NCBI GenBank assembly: GCA_039111635.1
Contig: JBCAQO010000013.1
Coordinates: 1,467,962-1,531,961 of the forward strand
From: Heterobasidion occidentale
Taxonomy: Eukaryota > Basidiomycota > Agaricomycetes > Russulales > Bondarzewiaceae
DNA length: 64,000 nt
Reading direction: 5' to 3'
Numbering within the stretch: the stretch's first letter is position 1; the number at the start of each line of letters is the position of its first letter. Below, one piece after another: positions 11,371 to 20,496 of the stretch. The notes under the pieces were generated by a model, which worked only from the letters and a program-made list of their open reading frames with translations, did not search any database and had not been told where the DNA came from. A program made the position numbers and the translations under genes.

Positions 11371-12990
11371 GCTATCTCAGACAACATGCAACTGTCTCGG
11401 ACACTATCCAGACCATCTGCATGCATTTCAGATGACATGTGGACATCAGTTAGTGTGTGGCTGTTGCAGACAAGTCGTGTGCATCTCAGATGACACTCGG
11501 ACATCTTAGATGACTGGCAGACATCTTATACAGTGTGCGGCCCTCGCAGACAACCTGTGTGCATCTCAACACAGCGTGCAGCCGTCGGACGACATGCAGA
11601 TGTCTTAGACAACTGGCAGACGTCTCATATAGCGTGCAGCTGTCGGAGACAACCTACGTGCATGTCAGACGACATGGGGACGTCGTAGACAAAACGCGGA
11701 CGTCTCAGATGACCGGAAGTCATTTCAGACGACCTGCGTGCATCTCATGCAACATGCGGACGTCTAAAACAGTGTGCAGCCCTCGGAGACGACCTGCGTG
11801 TATCTCAGACGACACGCAGATGTCCCAGATGACCAGCAGTCATTGCAGGAAGGATGAGGTCGTCACTGACGACCTGCCTGCATCTCAGATGACACGCGGA
11901 CGTCTGAGACAGTGTGCAGCCGTCGCAGACAACCTGCATGCATCTCAGACAACACAGGGACGTCTAAGATGACACGCGGATGTCTCAGACGACTGGTAGT
12001 TGTTGCAGGCAGGATGCGGTCGTCACTGACGACCTGTGTGCATCTGAGACGACACGCGAACGTCTCAGATGACCGGCAGTCATTGCAGGCAGGATGAGAC
12101 TGTCACTGACGACCTGCCTGCATCTCAGACGACATGCGGATGTCTGAGACAATATTTGGCCACTGTAGATGACCTGCTTCTCTAACGATACACAGACGTC
12201 TGAGACGGTGTGCGGCCGTCGCAGACGACCTGCTTCTCTAACGACACGCAGACGTCTGAGACAGTGTGCGGCCGTCTCAGACGACACCCAGACATCTCAG
12301 ACGACCGGCAGTCATTGCAGGCAGGATGAGGCCGTCACTGACGACGGGGACGCCCTATAGGCAGGTCACGTCTGCCGGTGGCCATGAATGCATCGGGCAC
12401 CTGCCTGCATCTCAGACGACACGTGGACGTCTGAGACAGTGCGCGGCCGCCGCAGACGACCTGCTTCTCTAACGACACAGAAGTCTGAGGCAGTGTGCGG
12501 CCGTCGCGGACGACCTGCTGCTCTAATGGCACACAGACGTCTGAGACAGCATACTGCCGCCGCAGACGACCGGCTTCTTTAACTACACGCAGACGTCTCA
12601 GACAGTGTGCGGCCGTGGCAGACGACACGCAGATGTCTCAGACGACCGGCATTCATTGCAGGCAGGATGAGGTCGTCACTGACGACCTACGTGCATCTCA
12701 GACGACATGCAGATGTCTCAGACACTATGCAGCCATCGCAGACGACTGCCAGTCATCTCAGACAACATGCAGCCGTGTTAGATATTACGCGGCCGTCACA
12801 GACAACCAGCGAGGTGCTCAGACAACAGACGGACTATGAGGCTGTTGCAGACGACCGGCAGCTATTGCAGGCAACATGCAGCCATCACAGAAAACCGGCG
12901 GGCATCACAGACAACCGGCGGGCATCTCAGACGATATGCAGCCATCTCAGACAGTACGCAGCCGTCACAGGTGAGATGTGGCCGTCTGAG
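11371..12990. repeat. GACGTC-type satellite, block B (diverged subfamily)
   Basis: Units of about 40-50 bp carry CAGACGACCTGCGTGCATCT, CAGACGACACGCGGACGTCT and CATTGCAGGCAGGATGAGG. The leader, AGGTGAG array and CAGACG array follow the same order as at blocks A and C, but this subfamily is clearly distinct in sequence. Open frames on both strands are repeat artefacts. Confidence 0.9.
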
Positions 12991-13441
12991 ATAGCATGCA
13001 CCAGCGAAGCTCGGAACGACCGACGAGCAGGGTCTATATTTCAATACACAGCACTAACGAGATCCAAGAAAGCACTGACATGACATAGGACACCATCAAC
13101 GAAGCAGAACGAACCAGCCACGCGTGATGAAAGACTCACAAGCGAAACAAAAACAAAAAGACGACGGACCAGCCGATTCATGCCCCCCTGAACATCCCTA
13201 GATGCCAGCCGTACACATCCCGAAGCGTGCTGCCAATGCTATGTAACCAAATTGCCATCAGAAAAGTGGTTCAGTGGATATGGAACACGCACTGTTTACA
13301 TTCCCGGTGCTCAATCTTGGGCCCGTGTGTCTTAGTCCCCCAATTGACGATTGGATCCGTGCTCGCACGAAAAACCTCAAAATGTACCTGGTGAATTGTT
13401 ACTGTCCCCCAGTCCGCTGAACTAATGCAGTACCAACCTAG
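12991..13441. other. Non-coding stretch, nothing recognised
   Basis: AT/GC-balanced unique-looking sequence between satellite block B and the minus-strand exon at 13553. No ORF of interest, RNA gene or repeat was recognised by eye. Confidence 0.5.
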
Positions 13442-13530
13442 AGAATACAACAGCGGTCACAAGAAATAAGTGATACAAGAACGAGAGCAGTAGCAATGAA
13501 GACAACACGACAGCAATGAGTACAAACCGC
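13442..13530 (-). repeat. Dispersed repeat shared with 14944-15030 (copy 1)
   Basis: This segment matches 14944-15030: ACAGCGGTCACAAGAAA against ACAGCGGTCGCAAGAAA, then GAGAGCAGTAGCAA against GAGAGCAGTAGTAA, then AAGACAACACGACAG against AAGACAACATGACAG. Each lies directly downstream of a minus-strand coding end (stops at 13553 and 15100), so they may be related 3' untranslated regions. Confidence 0.65.
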
Positions 13531-13552
13531 TCTCAAGCCGGACACGCTATTT

Positions 13553-13781
13553 TTAACCCTCCAAGAACACGACAACGTCCCACTCCTCTCGATCTTCTGG
13601 GATATGGAGCTCCCGCCATAACACACCTTTTGGGGATAACACACTCCATCCCTCACCGTTGCTTCCATACACGGCAACTTGCACATGGTCGCGGCGGTCG
13701 AAATACTTGTGCGCACGCTTGTGGTGGTGGGACGGCTCGCGCCCTTGCTTGCGGCGCGGGTACGATTGGTGCTTAGTTGAG
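13553..13781 (-). CDS. Unrecognised C-terminal exon
   Basis: A clean minus-strand frame runs from a likely acceptor (TTACTAG at 13782) to TAA at 13553. It has a basic His/Arg/Lys-rich start (PSHHHKRAHKYFDRRDH) followed by VQVAVYGSNGEGWSVLSPKG and a conserved-looking end, EEWDVVVFLEG. I do not recognise the family. A plausible upstream intron has a donor GTAAGT near 13830 and a preceding exon with SSRGKRGRD. It may belong with the BolA-like exon at 14178-14516 or be a separate gene. Confidence 0.35.
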
Positions 13782-14177
13782 CTAGTAAGATCAGTATCGC
13801 CAACACAACGTAGTCAACAACAGAACTTACTTAATCACGACCTCGCTTGCCCCTACTACTCCCCTTCCCGCCAAGTACCGAAAAAACTCCAGTACAGTCT
13901 GTTCGATTTCTCTTTTTTGTTTAATTGTCTGCTGTATTGCGACGGGTGCGCCCACCACAGCCGAGGGTCGGTGTACGGTTCTTGCGGCCCCTTTTTCGCA
14001 GTAATACAACGTTGTATCGTTAGTACATCATCGTATTAGATCTCAAGAAAACTTACATCCATAAAAAGAGCCGCCTCGCGAGCTCGTCTCGACATGCAAG
14101 CGACAGTGGTGAGACCTACAGATGTTCAAACCGACGAAGATGTCCGTCGTCGTTGTGCAACACTGACTGATTCGGCT

Positions 14178-14516
14178 TCAACACCTACCTTTTGGTGGCT
14201 CGTTTGAGTTGTACCTTCTACTGCCGCGTTCGACGAATATTGAGTTCGTGTTCAAGAGGCGGTGAAAGACGAGCAGCTCGAAGAGCTTGAACCGTTCGGT
14301 GAGCTTGTGGTAGATGACTTGCTCACCCGAGTCTAGAGTTGGTGGTGGCGAGGATGCGGCAGAGTATGGGCGCACTGGAATATGGAGAAGCAAAGGCGGT
14401 CTTCTGCGAAAATATTGGAGAACGATTGCTCGAGCAAGACTTGTGAGGTCTGTTGCGTGTCGTTTTCCAATGTCGCACATTATACCTGGAGTTCTGATAT
14501 TTTGTTCACGCAACAT
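14178..14516 (-). CDS. BolA-like protein, first exon (probably incomplete or broken)
   Basis: The minus ORF begins at ATG 14516. About 45 residues follow, then a segment that looks like a mitochondrial presequence (QYFRRRPPLLLHIPVRPYSA), then LDSGEQVIYHKLTERF. That last phrase resembles the start of the BolA domain in fungal mitochondrial BolA proteins, which help hand iron-sulphur clusters to client proteins. The expected continuation (a D-V-S-G-G-C-G type loop) does not follow in frame, and the ORF runs into unrelated residues. A short SSRGGSFYG-like phrase near 14065 could be a displaced second exon. The gene is either spliced in a way I cannot resolve or damaged. Confidence 0.4.
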   Translation of the reverse strand: MLREQNIRTPGIMCDIGKRHATDLTSLARAIVLQYFRRRPPLLLHIPVRPYSAASSPPPTLDSGEQVIYHKLTERFKLFELLVFHRLLNTNSIFVERGSRRYNSNEPPKGRC

Positions 14517-14699
14517 GTAAATACCTACTGAAATGCATCAGCAAATTTGAAAAGTTGTTTACTTGACATAGGCTGAGGACGTACTGTTTCCGCATGAACT
14601 TTCATGCCATAGCGCCTTGTCCAAACATGGCTCTGCATCTGAGCCATGCCATTCCCCGTGCCATGAAACATTGTGAGCTAATACATGGGTTGAGGAACA

Positions 14700-14830
14700 A
14701 GTCGTCTGAGACATTCTTACCCCATAAGCCCAACCCGAGTCATCTGCGACGTCCGCGATCTGTAGGCCTGACCTTAGTCGTCTGCGACGTCGGCTCTCTG
14801 TAGGCCTGGCCCTAGTCGTCTGTGGTGGAC
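14700..14830. repeat. Isolated remnant of the 17.6-18.7 kb satellite, inverted
   Basis: Three units of the form GTAGGCCTGACCTTAGTCGTCTGCGACGTC lie here. They match the reverse complement of the GACGTCGCAGACGACT unit of the array at 17640-18700. Confidence 0.65.
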
Positions 14831-14943
14831 TGTGGAATCTAATGAGTTCACACCTTTGTATTTGTCGTATCGTTAGCGCTCAAGAATCCTTGTTCAACGT
14901 CCACACCAATCAATCAAGTCATGTTCTAATGCAGCACCAATAA

Positions 14944-15030
14944 GGAGAACACGACAGCGGTCGCAAGAAAGAACTAACACAAGATCGAGAGCAGTAGTAA
15001 CAAAGACAACATGACAGAAAATAAGAGGAT
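14944..15030 (-). repeat. Dispersed repeat shared with 13442-13530 (copy 2)
   Basis: Second copy of the segment described at 13442-13530, in the same orientation and again just downstream of a minus-strand coding end. Confidence 0.65.
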
Positions 15031-15099
15031 ACATGAACAGGCCTGGTCCGAAAGTCTCTGCTGGAGCCCGAACCTTCTGGTGACTCTCACTGTGCCTCC

Positions 15100-16300
15100 C
15101 TACTCCGGAGTGGAGACCATGTCTGCCACGTTGTCCTGGTCCGACGAGGCACCCTCCGCGGGGCCCACCAACGACACATCTGCCCACTGGATGGCCTTAC
15201 CCAAGTCCTGGCATTGGGTCGCTCCCTCCAGCCGCCCCAGGACGGTATGCTCGCCCCGTTCCAAGGTCAGGACCGAGTTCATCGTCAGTGCTTCACCCCA
15301 TTCGCACCTTTTCCGGTTCCATTGAGTCCATCGGACATCCCCCCCGTTTTTCATCATCGTGTCCTGCACCCCGCGTTGCATACCAGGCACAAAGCCCTGC
15401 TGGGCCTCGAAGACAAAGATCGCGGGTATCCTACCAGTCTAATGCCAACTGGTCAGCATCACACGCAATGAAGGGCTAAAGCACTCACGCCGGTCCACAA
15501 CATGAACCGCACCCATCTCACCCTCTTCTCAAACTTGACACGCTTTTCCCAACCGTGTCTACTTGTGAACTGTGAAGATCGAGGGCCACGGGTGTCCTCG
15601 GAAGGGTTGTCGGATAGATACTGTGGTGAACTTTTGCTCTTTTGCTCGGCAGTTAGCCCAGGCGGACACCGACATCGCTGCCAGACGTCGGGGCGTGGGG
15701 TCAAGATTGGAAATTGAGTACATGGCGAGCGGGGACTGAGGAGATACCGGCTGGCGCGATGGCGATTATATAGCCCTCGCCTCATCTGTGGGGCGTCTTC
15801 CTTGCCAGACTTGACGCCGCTCTGGAATTCGATAAAGGCTCCCTCGAACCTTCGCATTGCCAATCTGTTGATGCGTGGTGAGTCACCCCCTGGGTCGGGG
15901 ACGGCCGCGCCATGCGAGGTGTTTTATATCGCTCAAGCCACGAGTCTTTCATGTTTCTATTCATTTATAAAGATAAGGTTAGACTCCGTGAAAGGGCGAC
16001 GTAAGGTACTTACCTACGAATCCTCGCCTCGCACCGTACTCGAGGCGAGACCCACTCCGCGCAGACATGCCTCGAGGACTTCAGAGGCATCGTGGACGCG
16101 TCATACTCGTAACCCCCGCTTCCCATCGCGCCCGCCTGCAGGTCGGGGCTCAGCGTGGCAGGCCGTGTGCCGTACCTGGTAGGATTAGGTGGCGACCGTC
16201 GCTCCCACATCTATGACGCCCGTCCTGAGCTCGAGCCCACAGCACGCGCCCGCATGTTTGTCCATCCCTTTGAGCCACAGGCCCATGGCTATATCCTGTT
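15100..16300 (-). CDS. Unrecognised multi-exon gene, minus strand (structure uncertain)
   Basis: Several minus-strand frames look like exons. One near 16170-16290 begins MGLWLKGMDKHAG and contains LELRTGVIDVGATVAT. One near 15790-15865 contains AMRRFEGAFIEFQSGVKSGK. The last (15100 to about 15420) contains IPAIFVFEAQQGF and ends in VADMVSTPE plus a stop. Likely minus-strand donors with GTAAGTAC occur near 16015. I could not join the exons into one frame and recognise no domain. The downstream 3' segment is shared with the gene ending at 13553. Confidence 0.3.
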
Positions 16301-17639
16301 GTTATGTTAGCTCGATTTTGAGCGGCGAAAAATGAATGAACTCACCGGCATTGGGCTTCTCTGATGACAAGGGGTCTGTCGCAGAGGGGTGGGAGGTGGG
16401 ACAATGCGCTGAAAGATCGGAGCGACTCGCAGGTCGTGCGGAGACGCCGCGGGAGCAGCAAGGCCAACACACAAGCGGAGGCTGTTGACAAAGGGCGACG
16501 CGGGCCACTTGAGAAGACGCAGGCGAACGAGACCGACCATGGCGTGCGGCCATCTGCCCTCAGTGCCCTGGTCGGACTCATCGGAGCATTTGGCATCCCA
16601 TGCATGCGTCGTTCGCGCCGTCTGTGAAATCCGTGTCGGCCGCGACGTCCACGGCATGCGGATGATTTCCACACGAGCTTGAGGGTCGCCAGTGGAAGGG
16701 AGGACGCGCCTCTTCGGCTGTTCGGGCAGGGATGAGATTTATGGAGGCGCGCATCTCGGGAAGGATTGGCATCAATGGCGACGTACCTGCATCCTCAGAA
16801 AACGTGCGGGTCTGTTCCCCCTATCCGCCGCTGGAGTCCATCGTCCTCGTCCTGGTCTTCCGCCGGGTGCGTGGGTCGGTGAGCCGGTCGTTCGTCAAAG
16901 GCAGCTCACGTCCGAGGGACGGAGCTGTGTTTTCACGCCTGAAAGGCGGAAATTCCCAAGAGAACTAGGGGAAAGAGGGAGGGATGCGCGTGCGTGGGTA
17001 GGCCGTCTGCTGCTAAGTGAACATGAGATTGAAAGCCCAAGGAGATATACCTGAGCTTACTTACCGATGAGAAAGATCCTAGCTGCAACAGCTATAAGTT
17101 GAAGCGATAACAGACTGTCGGGGAGAGCGTGGAGCGACGAAGAGCGACATGGGGCAGGACATGGAGGAGGTGGGTGGGACTGAGGCAGGACAAGGAGGTG
17201 GGCAGAGCGTCGCCGCGACACGGTCACGTTCTGTGACGTGCGACGCGATTACAATCTTGCCGAGTCGACCGGCACTGATCCATCCTCGCTCCATCCACAA
17301 CCACACCGCATCCATCAACCTCAAACTTCGCCTATGATTCTTGGAACTGCCACAAGGTAAGTACATCGATTGTTGATTTATTTGCTGCTCGTGCTGAATA
17401 TCTCTTCCATCAGTATCACTCTCATCCTGCTTGTCGTCGTCGCTGGCCATTTCCGCCCCTCGGGCGTGAAGTTCCCCCCTCCGTCTTTCAGACGTGAGGG
17501 TGCCGCATCGACGCATCGACTCATCGGCACACATCGCCGGTCCTATCGCGATGCTCCACAAGACACTGTGAGCGAGCTTGGGTGACGACTGGCTCACCCT
17601 CTGCCTCTGCTCTACTACGATTAAAATTCATTGTATTCA
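16301..17639. other. Region with splice-like signals but no recognised gene
   Basis: The minus strand holds a frame containing ASDDDKQDESDTDGRDIQ near 17450, and splice-donor-like sites near 17075 (minus) and 17356 (plus, with an acceptor near 17413). The two strands give competing readings. The third copy of the 27-bp dispersed motif is at 16558-16584. I cannot decide on a coding strand. Confidence 0.3.
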
Positions 17640-18700
17640 GCATGGTAAGGACGACTCGGACGAGTCGGGTTAGACTTAGGGCGTAAGGACACCTCAAACG
17701 ACTTGTGCTAAATCAATGTGTGAGCTGACAGTCTTCTGAAGTCACCCAGGGTTTACAAAGCGCGGACGTCGCAGACGACTCGGATCAGGACGTCGCAGAC
17801 GACTCGGGCAGGGTTACTTACAGCGTAAAGACGTCGCAGACGACTTGGGTCTGGCTTACCGGGTAAGGATGTCAGAGACGACTTGTTGCGCAACGAAAGT
17901 CTTGCTCTCCTATTCTGACATCACCCAGGGTTCACCAAGAGCCGACGTCGCGACGACTCGGGCCTCGCTTACCAGGTAAGGACGTCAGAGACGACTTGTT
18001 GCTCAATGACATTCTTGCTCACCTGTTCTGGCATCACCCAGGATTCACTGAGAACCGACGTCGCAGACGACTCGGATCAGGACGTCGCAGGCGGCTGGGG
18101 TCTGGCTTACCGAGTAAGGATGTCAGAGACGGCTCGGGTCTGGCTTACCAGGTAAGGACGTCACAGACGACTCGGGTCAGGCTTACTAGGTAAGGACGTC
18201 AGAGACGACTCGGGTCTGGCTGACCAGGTAAGGACGTCAGAGACGACTTGTTGCTGAATCAAAGACTCGCTGACCTATTCTGTGATCACCTAGGGTTCAC
18301 CGAGAGCCGACGTCAGAGACGACTCGGGTCTGGCTTAGCAGGTAAGGACGTCGCAGACGACTCGGGTCTGGCTTACTAGGTAAGGACGTCAGAGACGACT
18401 TGTTGCTCAATGACATTCTTGCTCACCTGTTCTGCCATCACCCAGGATTCACCGAGAGCGGACGTCGCAGACGACTCGGGTCTGGCTTACCAGGTAAGGA
18501 CGTCAGAGACGACTCGGGTAAGGACGCCTCAAGCGACTCGGGTTAGATTTATAGGGTAAGGACGTCGCAGACGACTTGGTGTTGAATCAAATTGTGAGCT
18601 CACACTGTTCTGCAGTCACTCGGGGTTTACAGAGCCCAGATGTCGCAGATGACTCGGGTGAGGAGGAGGCAACAACGAATGGAGTAGTAGCGAGGGAAAG
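17640..18700. repeat. Third satellite type: GGTAAGGACGTCAGAGACGACT array
   Basis: Units of about 38-42 bp read GGTAAGGACGTCAGAGACGA then CTCGGGTCTGGCTTACCA. They are interspersed with a longer spacer carrying TCACCCAGGATTCACCGAGA (near 17750, 17930, 18040, 18290 and 18440). The unit shares the GACGTC and CAGACGACT core with blocks A-C but its framework differs. An inverted remnant lies at 14700-14830. Confidence 0.9.
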
Positions 18701-19280
18701 GTGAACCATGCTGATGTTCATCCTTGGGGGCGAGTATAGATAACTACCCTATAGATTGAATATCACCTTCCATCTCTGTTTCAGCCGTTTGTTGGGCCAT
18801 GATACGATAAGTTGTAGACTGATGTTTTTACATGATGACAACCGGCTTGGTAATCTCGATTTGAAGATTGACGCTTATGTTCAGCCACAGGCGCGTGCTG
18901 TTGAAGTTGGTCAGCTTCTAACCAACCTTGTCTCCAACCACCAACTTGTCGACGGAGACGACGCGACTCCCACCAGCCACTGTCGACGACCACGACCACG
19001 AACGACGCTGCTAGCCACCATTGTTGTATTTCATTTGCAGGTAATGTGGTTGTCTACCTAGATCCGTTTGTTTTTTCCAGCCACAGCGGCATGCCGGTTG
19101 CGCCGATGAGTCCGACCAGGGCACTGAGGGCATATGGCTGTGAACCTGCGCGCTACCTCAGAGATTTGCCGGAAGTACCGATGAGTCCGACCAGGGCACT
19201 GAGGACCAAAGCAATCTTTGTCTTCTCTCTGATGAATAGCTATCTACCTTATTTCCGCTTATCACCCTGATAAGCAGCCG
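18701..19280. other. Non-genic stretch with two copies of the 27-bp motif
   Basis: No ATG-initiated gene is convincing. Two inverted copies of the 27-bp dispersed motif (CCGATGAGTCCGACCAGG...) lie at 19103-19129 and 19178-19204, 75 bp apart. Confidence 0.5.
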
Positions 19281-19325
19281 TCTCGTCTCGTCTCGTCTCG
19301 TCTCGTCTCGCTTCTCGTCTCAACT
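19281..19325. repeat. CTCGT microsatellite
   Basis: Perfect TCTCG pentamers (CTCGTCTCGTCTCGTCTCG...) decay into CTTCTCGTCTCAACTCG at the right edge. Confidence 0.9.
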
Positions 19326-19473
19326 CGCTTTTGGTCTGCCCTGCCTTCCGCGGGACATCCCAATGCACAAGACCACTTTTCAAGGTCTCTGAGGCTCTAT
19401 ACAAGTCTATTCAACGCAACGTGGAGACTGCCGGACCATAATCGAATGAGTGTACCATGTTTGACCTTTACAC

Positions 19474-19740
19474 CGTCGGCTATTTTTTTGAAAAGCATGA
19501 TTTCCCGGCTCTGTAGGAAGAATTTTTGAATTCTGTTGATACATCTGGGATCCTCTCACTGAGGTGCACCTTACCGCAAATTTTCTAAATTTTGAAATTC
19601 CAAGACTCCGCAAAAGTGCCGGCTATTTTTTTTAAAAATGTGATTTCGTGGCTTAATATTGAGCATTTTCGAACTTCGTCAACACATATGGAATCCTATG
19701 ACTGAAATGCACATTTTCGAAATTTTGGCTTATTACATAA
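19474..19740. repeat. Diverged tandem duplication of about 145 bp
   Basis: The first unit (19474 to about 19612) starts CGTCGGCTATTTTTTTGAAA. The second (about 19618 to 19740) starts TGCCGGCTATTTTTTTTAAA. Matching landmarks recur in order: ATGATTTC/GTGATTTC, AATTTTTGAATT/CATTTTCGAACT, GTTGATACATCTGGGATCC/GTCAACACATATGGAATCC and GGTGCACCTTACC/ATGCACATTTTCG. Confidence 0.65.
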
Positions 19741-19856
19741 GGGGGGGGAGGTAGTACCCCCCTCCTGACATAAGCGGTTCACAATATGAAGGTGCACTAC
19801 CGACGGGCTGGTCTAGGTCACATATTTAGCCAAATAAGCACAAATAGCCTCCTTGC

Positions 19857-19864
19857 TATATAAA
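19857..19864 (+). promoter_or_regulatory. Probable TATA box
   Basis: TATATAAA lies about 60 bp upstream of a GTAAGT donor at 19922 and about 370 bp upstream of the ATG at 20230. It is a likely promoter for the partial gene at 20230. Confidence 0.5.
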
Positions 19865-19921
19865 CACTTGAAGCTGTGACATGTGTGACTTTCTCTTTTG
19901 ACTTCGAACCACCATCATCCT

Positions 19922-20218
19922 GTAAGTCATTATTTCAACCTTAATTTCGAAAAAAAATCAGATTTTATTCTCACGCTTTGGGAGGTGGTACCACTTTCCT
20001 AACTAAGACATGAGAAAGGCTTAGTCAGGGGGGGGATGTGACTTACCCCCCTGACTCAGCTTGCTTGAGTTGAAAAAAAGCCTGAGCAAGCTTAGTCAGG
20101 GGGGGAAGTAACCTACCCCCCTGACTAAGCACTGTGTTCAGTGTGGAAGACACTTTACTTTTATCAGTCTTTGATTTCTTTAAAATAAATCTTAAATGCT
20201 CATTTATGTTTGCTTCAG
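19922..20218 (+). other. Putative 5'UTR intron carrying G/C-run hairpins
   Basis: The span starts GTAAGTCATT and ends TTTGCTTCAG, 11 bp before the ATG at 20230. It contains a perfect 15-bp inverted repeat at 20090-20130 (GCTTAGTCAGGGGGG and its complement around an 11-nt loop) and a similar imperfect one at about 20020-20059. The two hairpins are joined by segments that pair with each other imperfectly (ACTCAGCTTGCTTGAG and CTGAGCAAGCTTAG). A related G/C-run hairpin lies upstream at about 19740-19772. Confidence 0.45.
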
Positions 20219-20229
20219 ATATTAATAAC

Positions 20230-20396
20230 ATGTCTACAAACCTTTACAAGATTAAAGCCAAGTCTGATGGTTCAGGACCATGGTTTGAGCTAACAAGCCC
20301 TGAAGGCCGGATTTTCATCTTCAAACGTGCTGATGACAACTACTATTGCCAATGCAGTGCTGATGATCATTCAATGGTTCCTGGAAGCTTTAAAAG
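20230..20396 (+). CDS. Unknown protein, N-terminal part cut by assembly gap
   Basis: The ATG follows a TATA box and a putative 5'UTR intron. The 55 residues visible start MSTNLYKIKAKSDGSGPWFE and include YYCQCSADDH, a C-x-C and His arrangement that could begin a zinc-binding domain. The frame is open into the 100-N gap. The sequence after the gap belongs to a P450 gene, and nothing here looks like a P450 membrane anchor, so the two are probably different genes. The hairpin-rich surroundings suggest a mobile element, but no transposase motif is visible. Confidence 0.45.
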
Positions 20397-20496
20397 NNNN
20401 NNNNNNNNNNNNNNNNNNNNNNNNNNNNNNNNNNNNNNNNNNNNNNNNNNNNNNNNNNNNNNNNNNNNNNNNNNNNNNNNNNNNNNNNNNNNNNNN
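20397..20496. other. Assembly gap (100 N)
   Basis: Exactly 100 Ns, a common placeholder for a gap of unknown size. It hides the rest of the gene at 20230 and the N-terminus of the P450. Confidence 0.98.

Noticed and set aside
13940..14030. Minus-strand phrase RGRKNRTPTLGCGGRTRR resembling ribosomal protein eL37
   Set aside because: The four zinc-binding cysteines and the rest of the protein are absent; the similarity is a short basic stretch.
17079..17597. 172-aa minus-strand ORF as a firm gene
   Set aside because: It begins at GTG, and competing plus-strand splice signals exist in the same interval, so only a cautious regional note was kept.
19103..19204. GATGAGTCCG in the 27-bp motif looks like the core of a hammerhead ribozyme
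   Set aside because: The essential CUGA is CCGA here and no GAAA box or cleavage-site stem follows.
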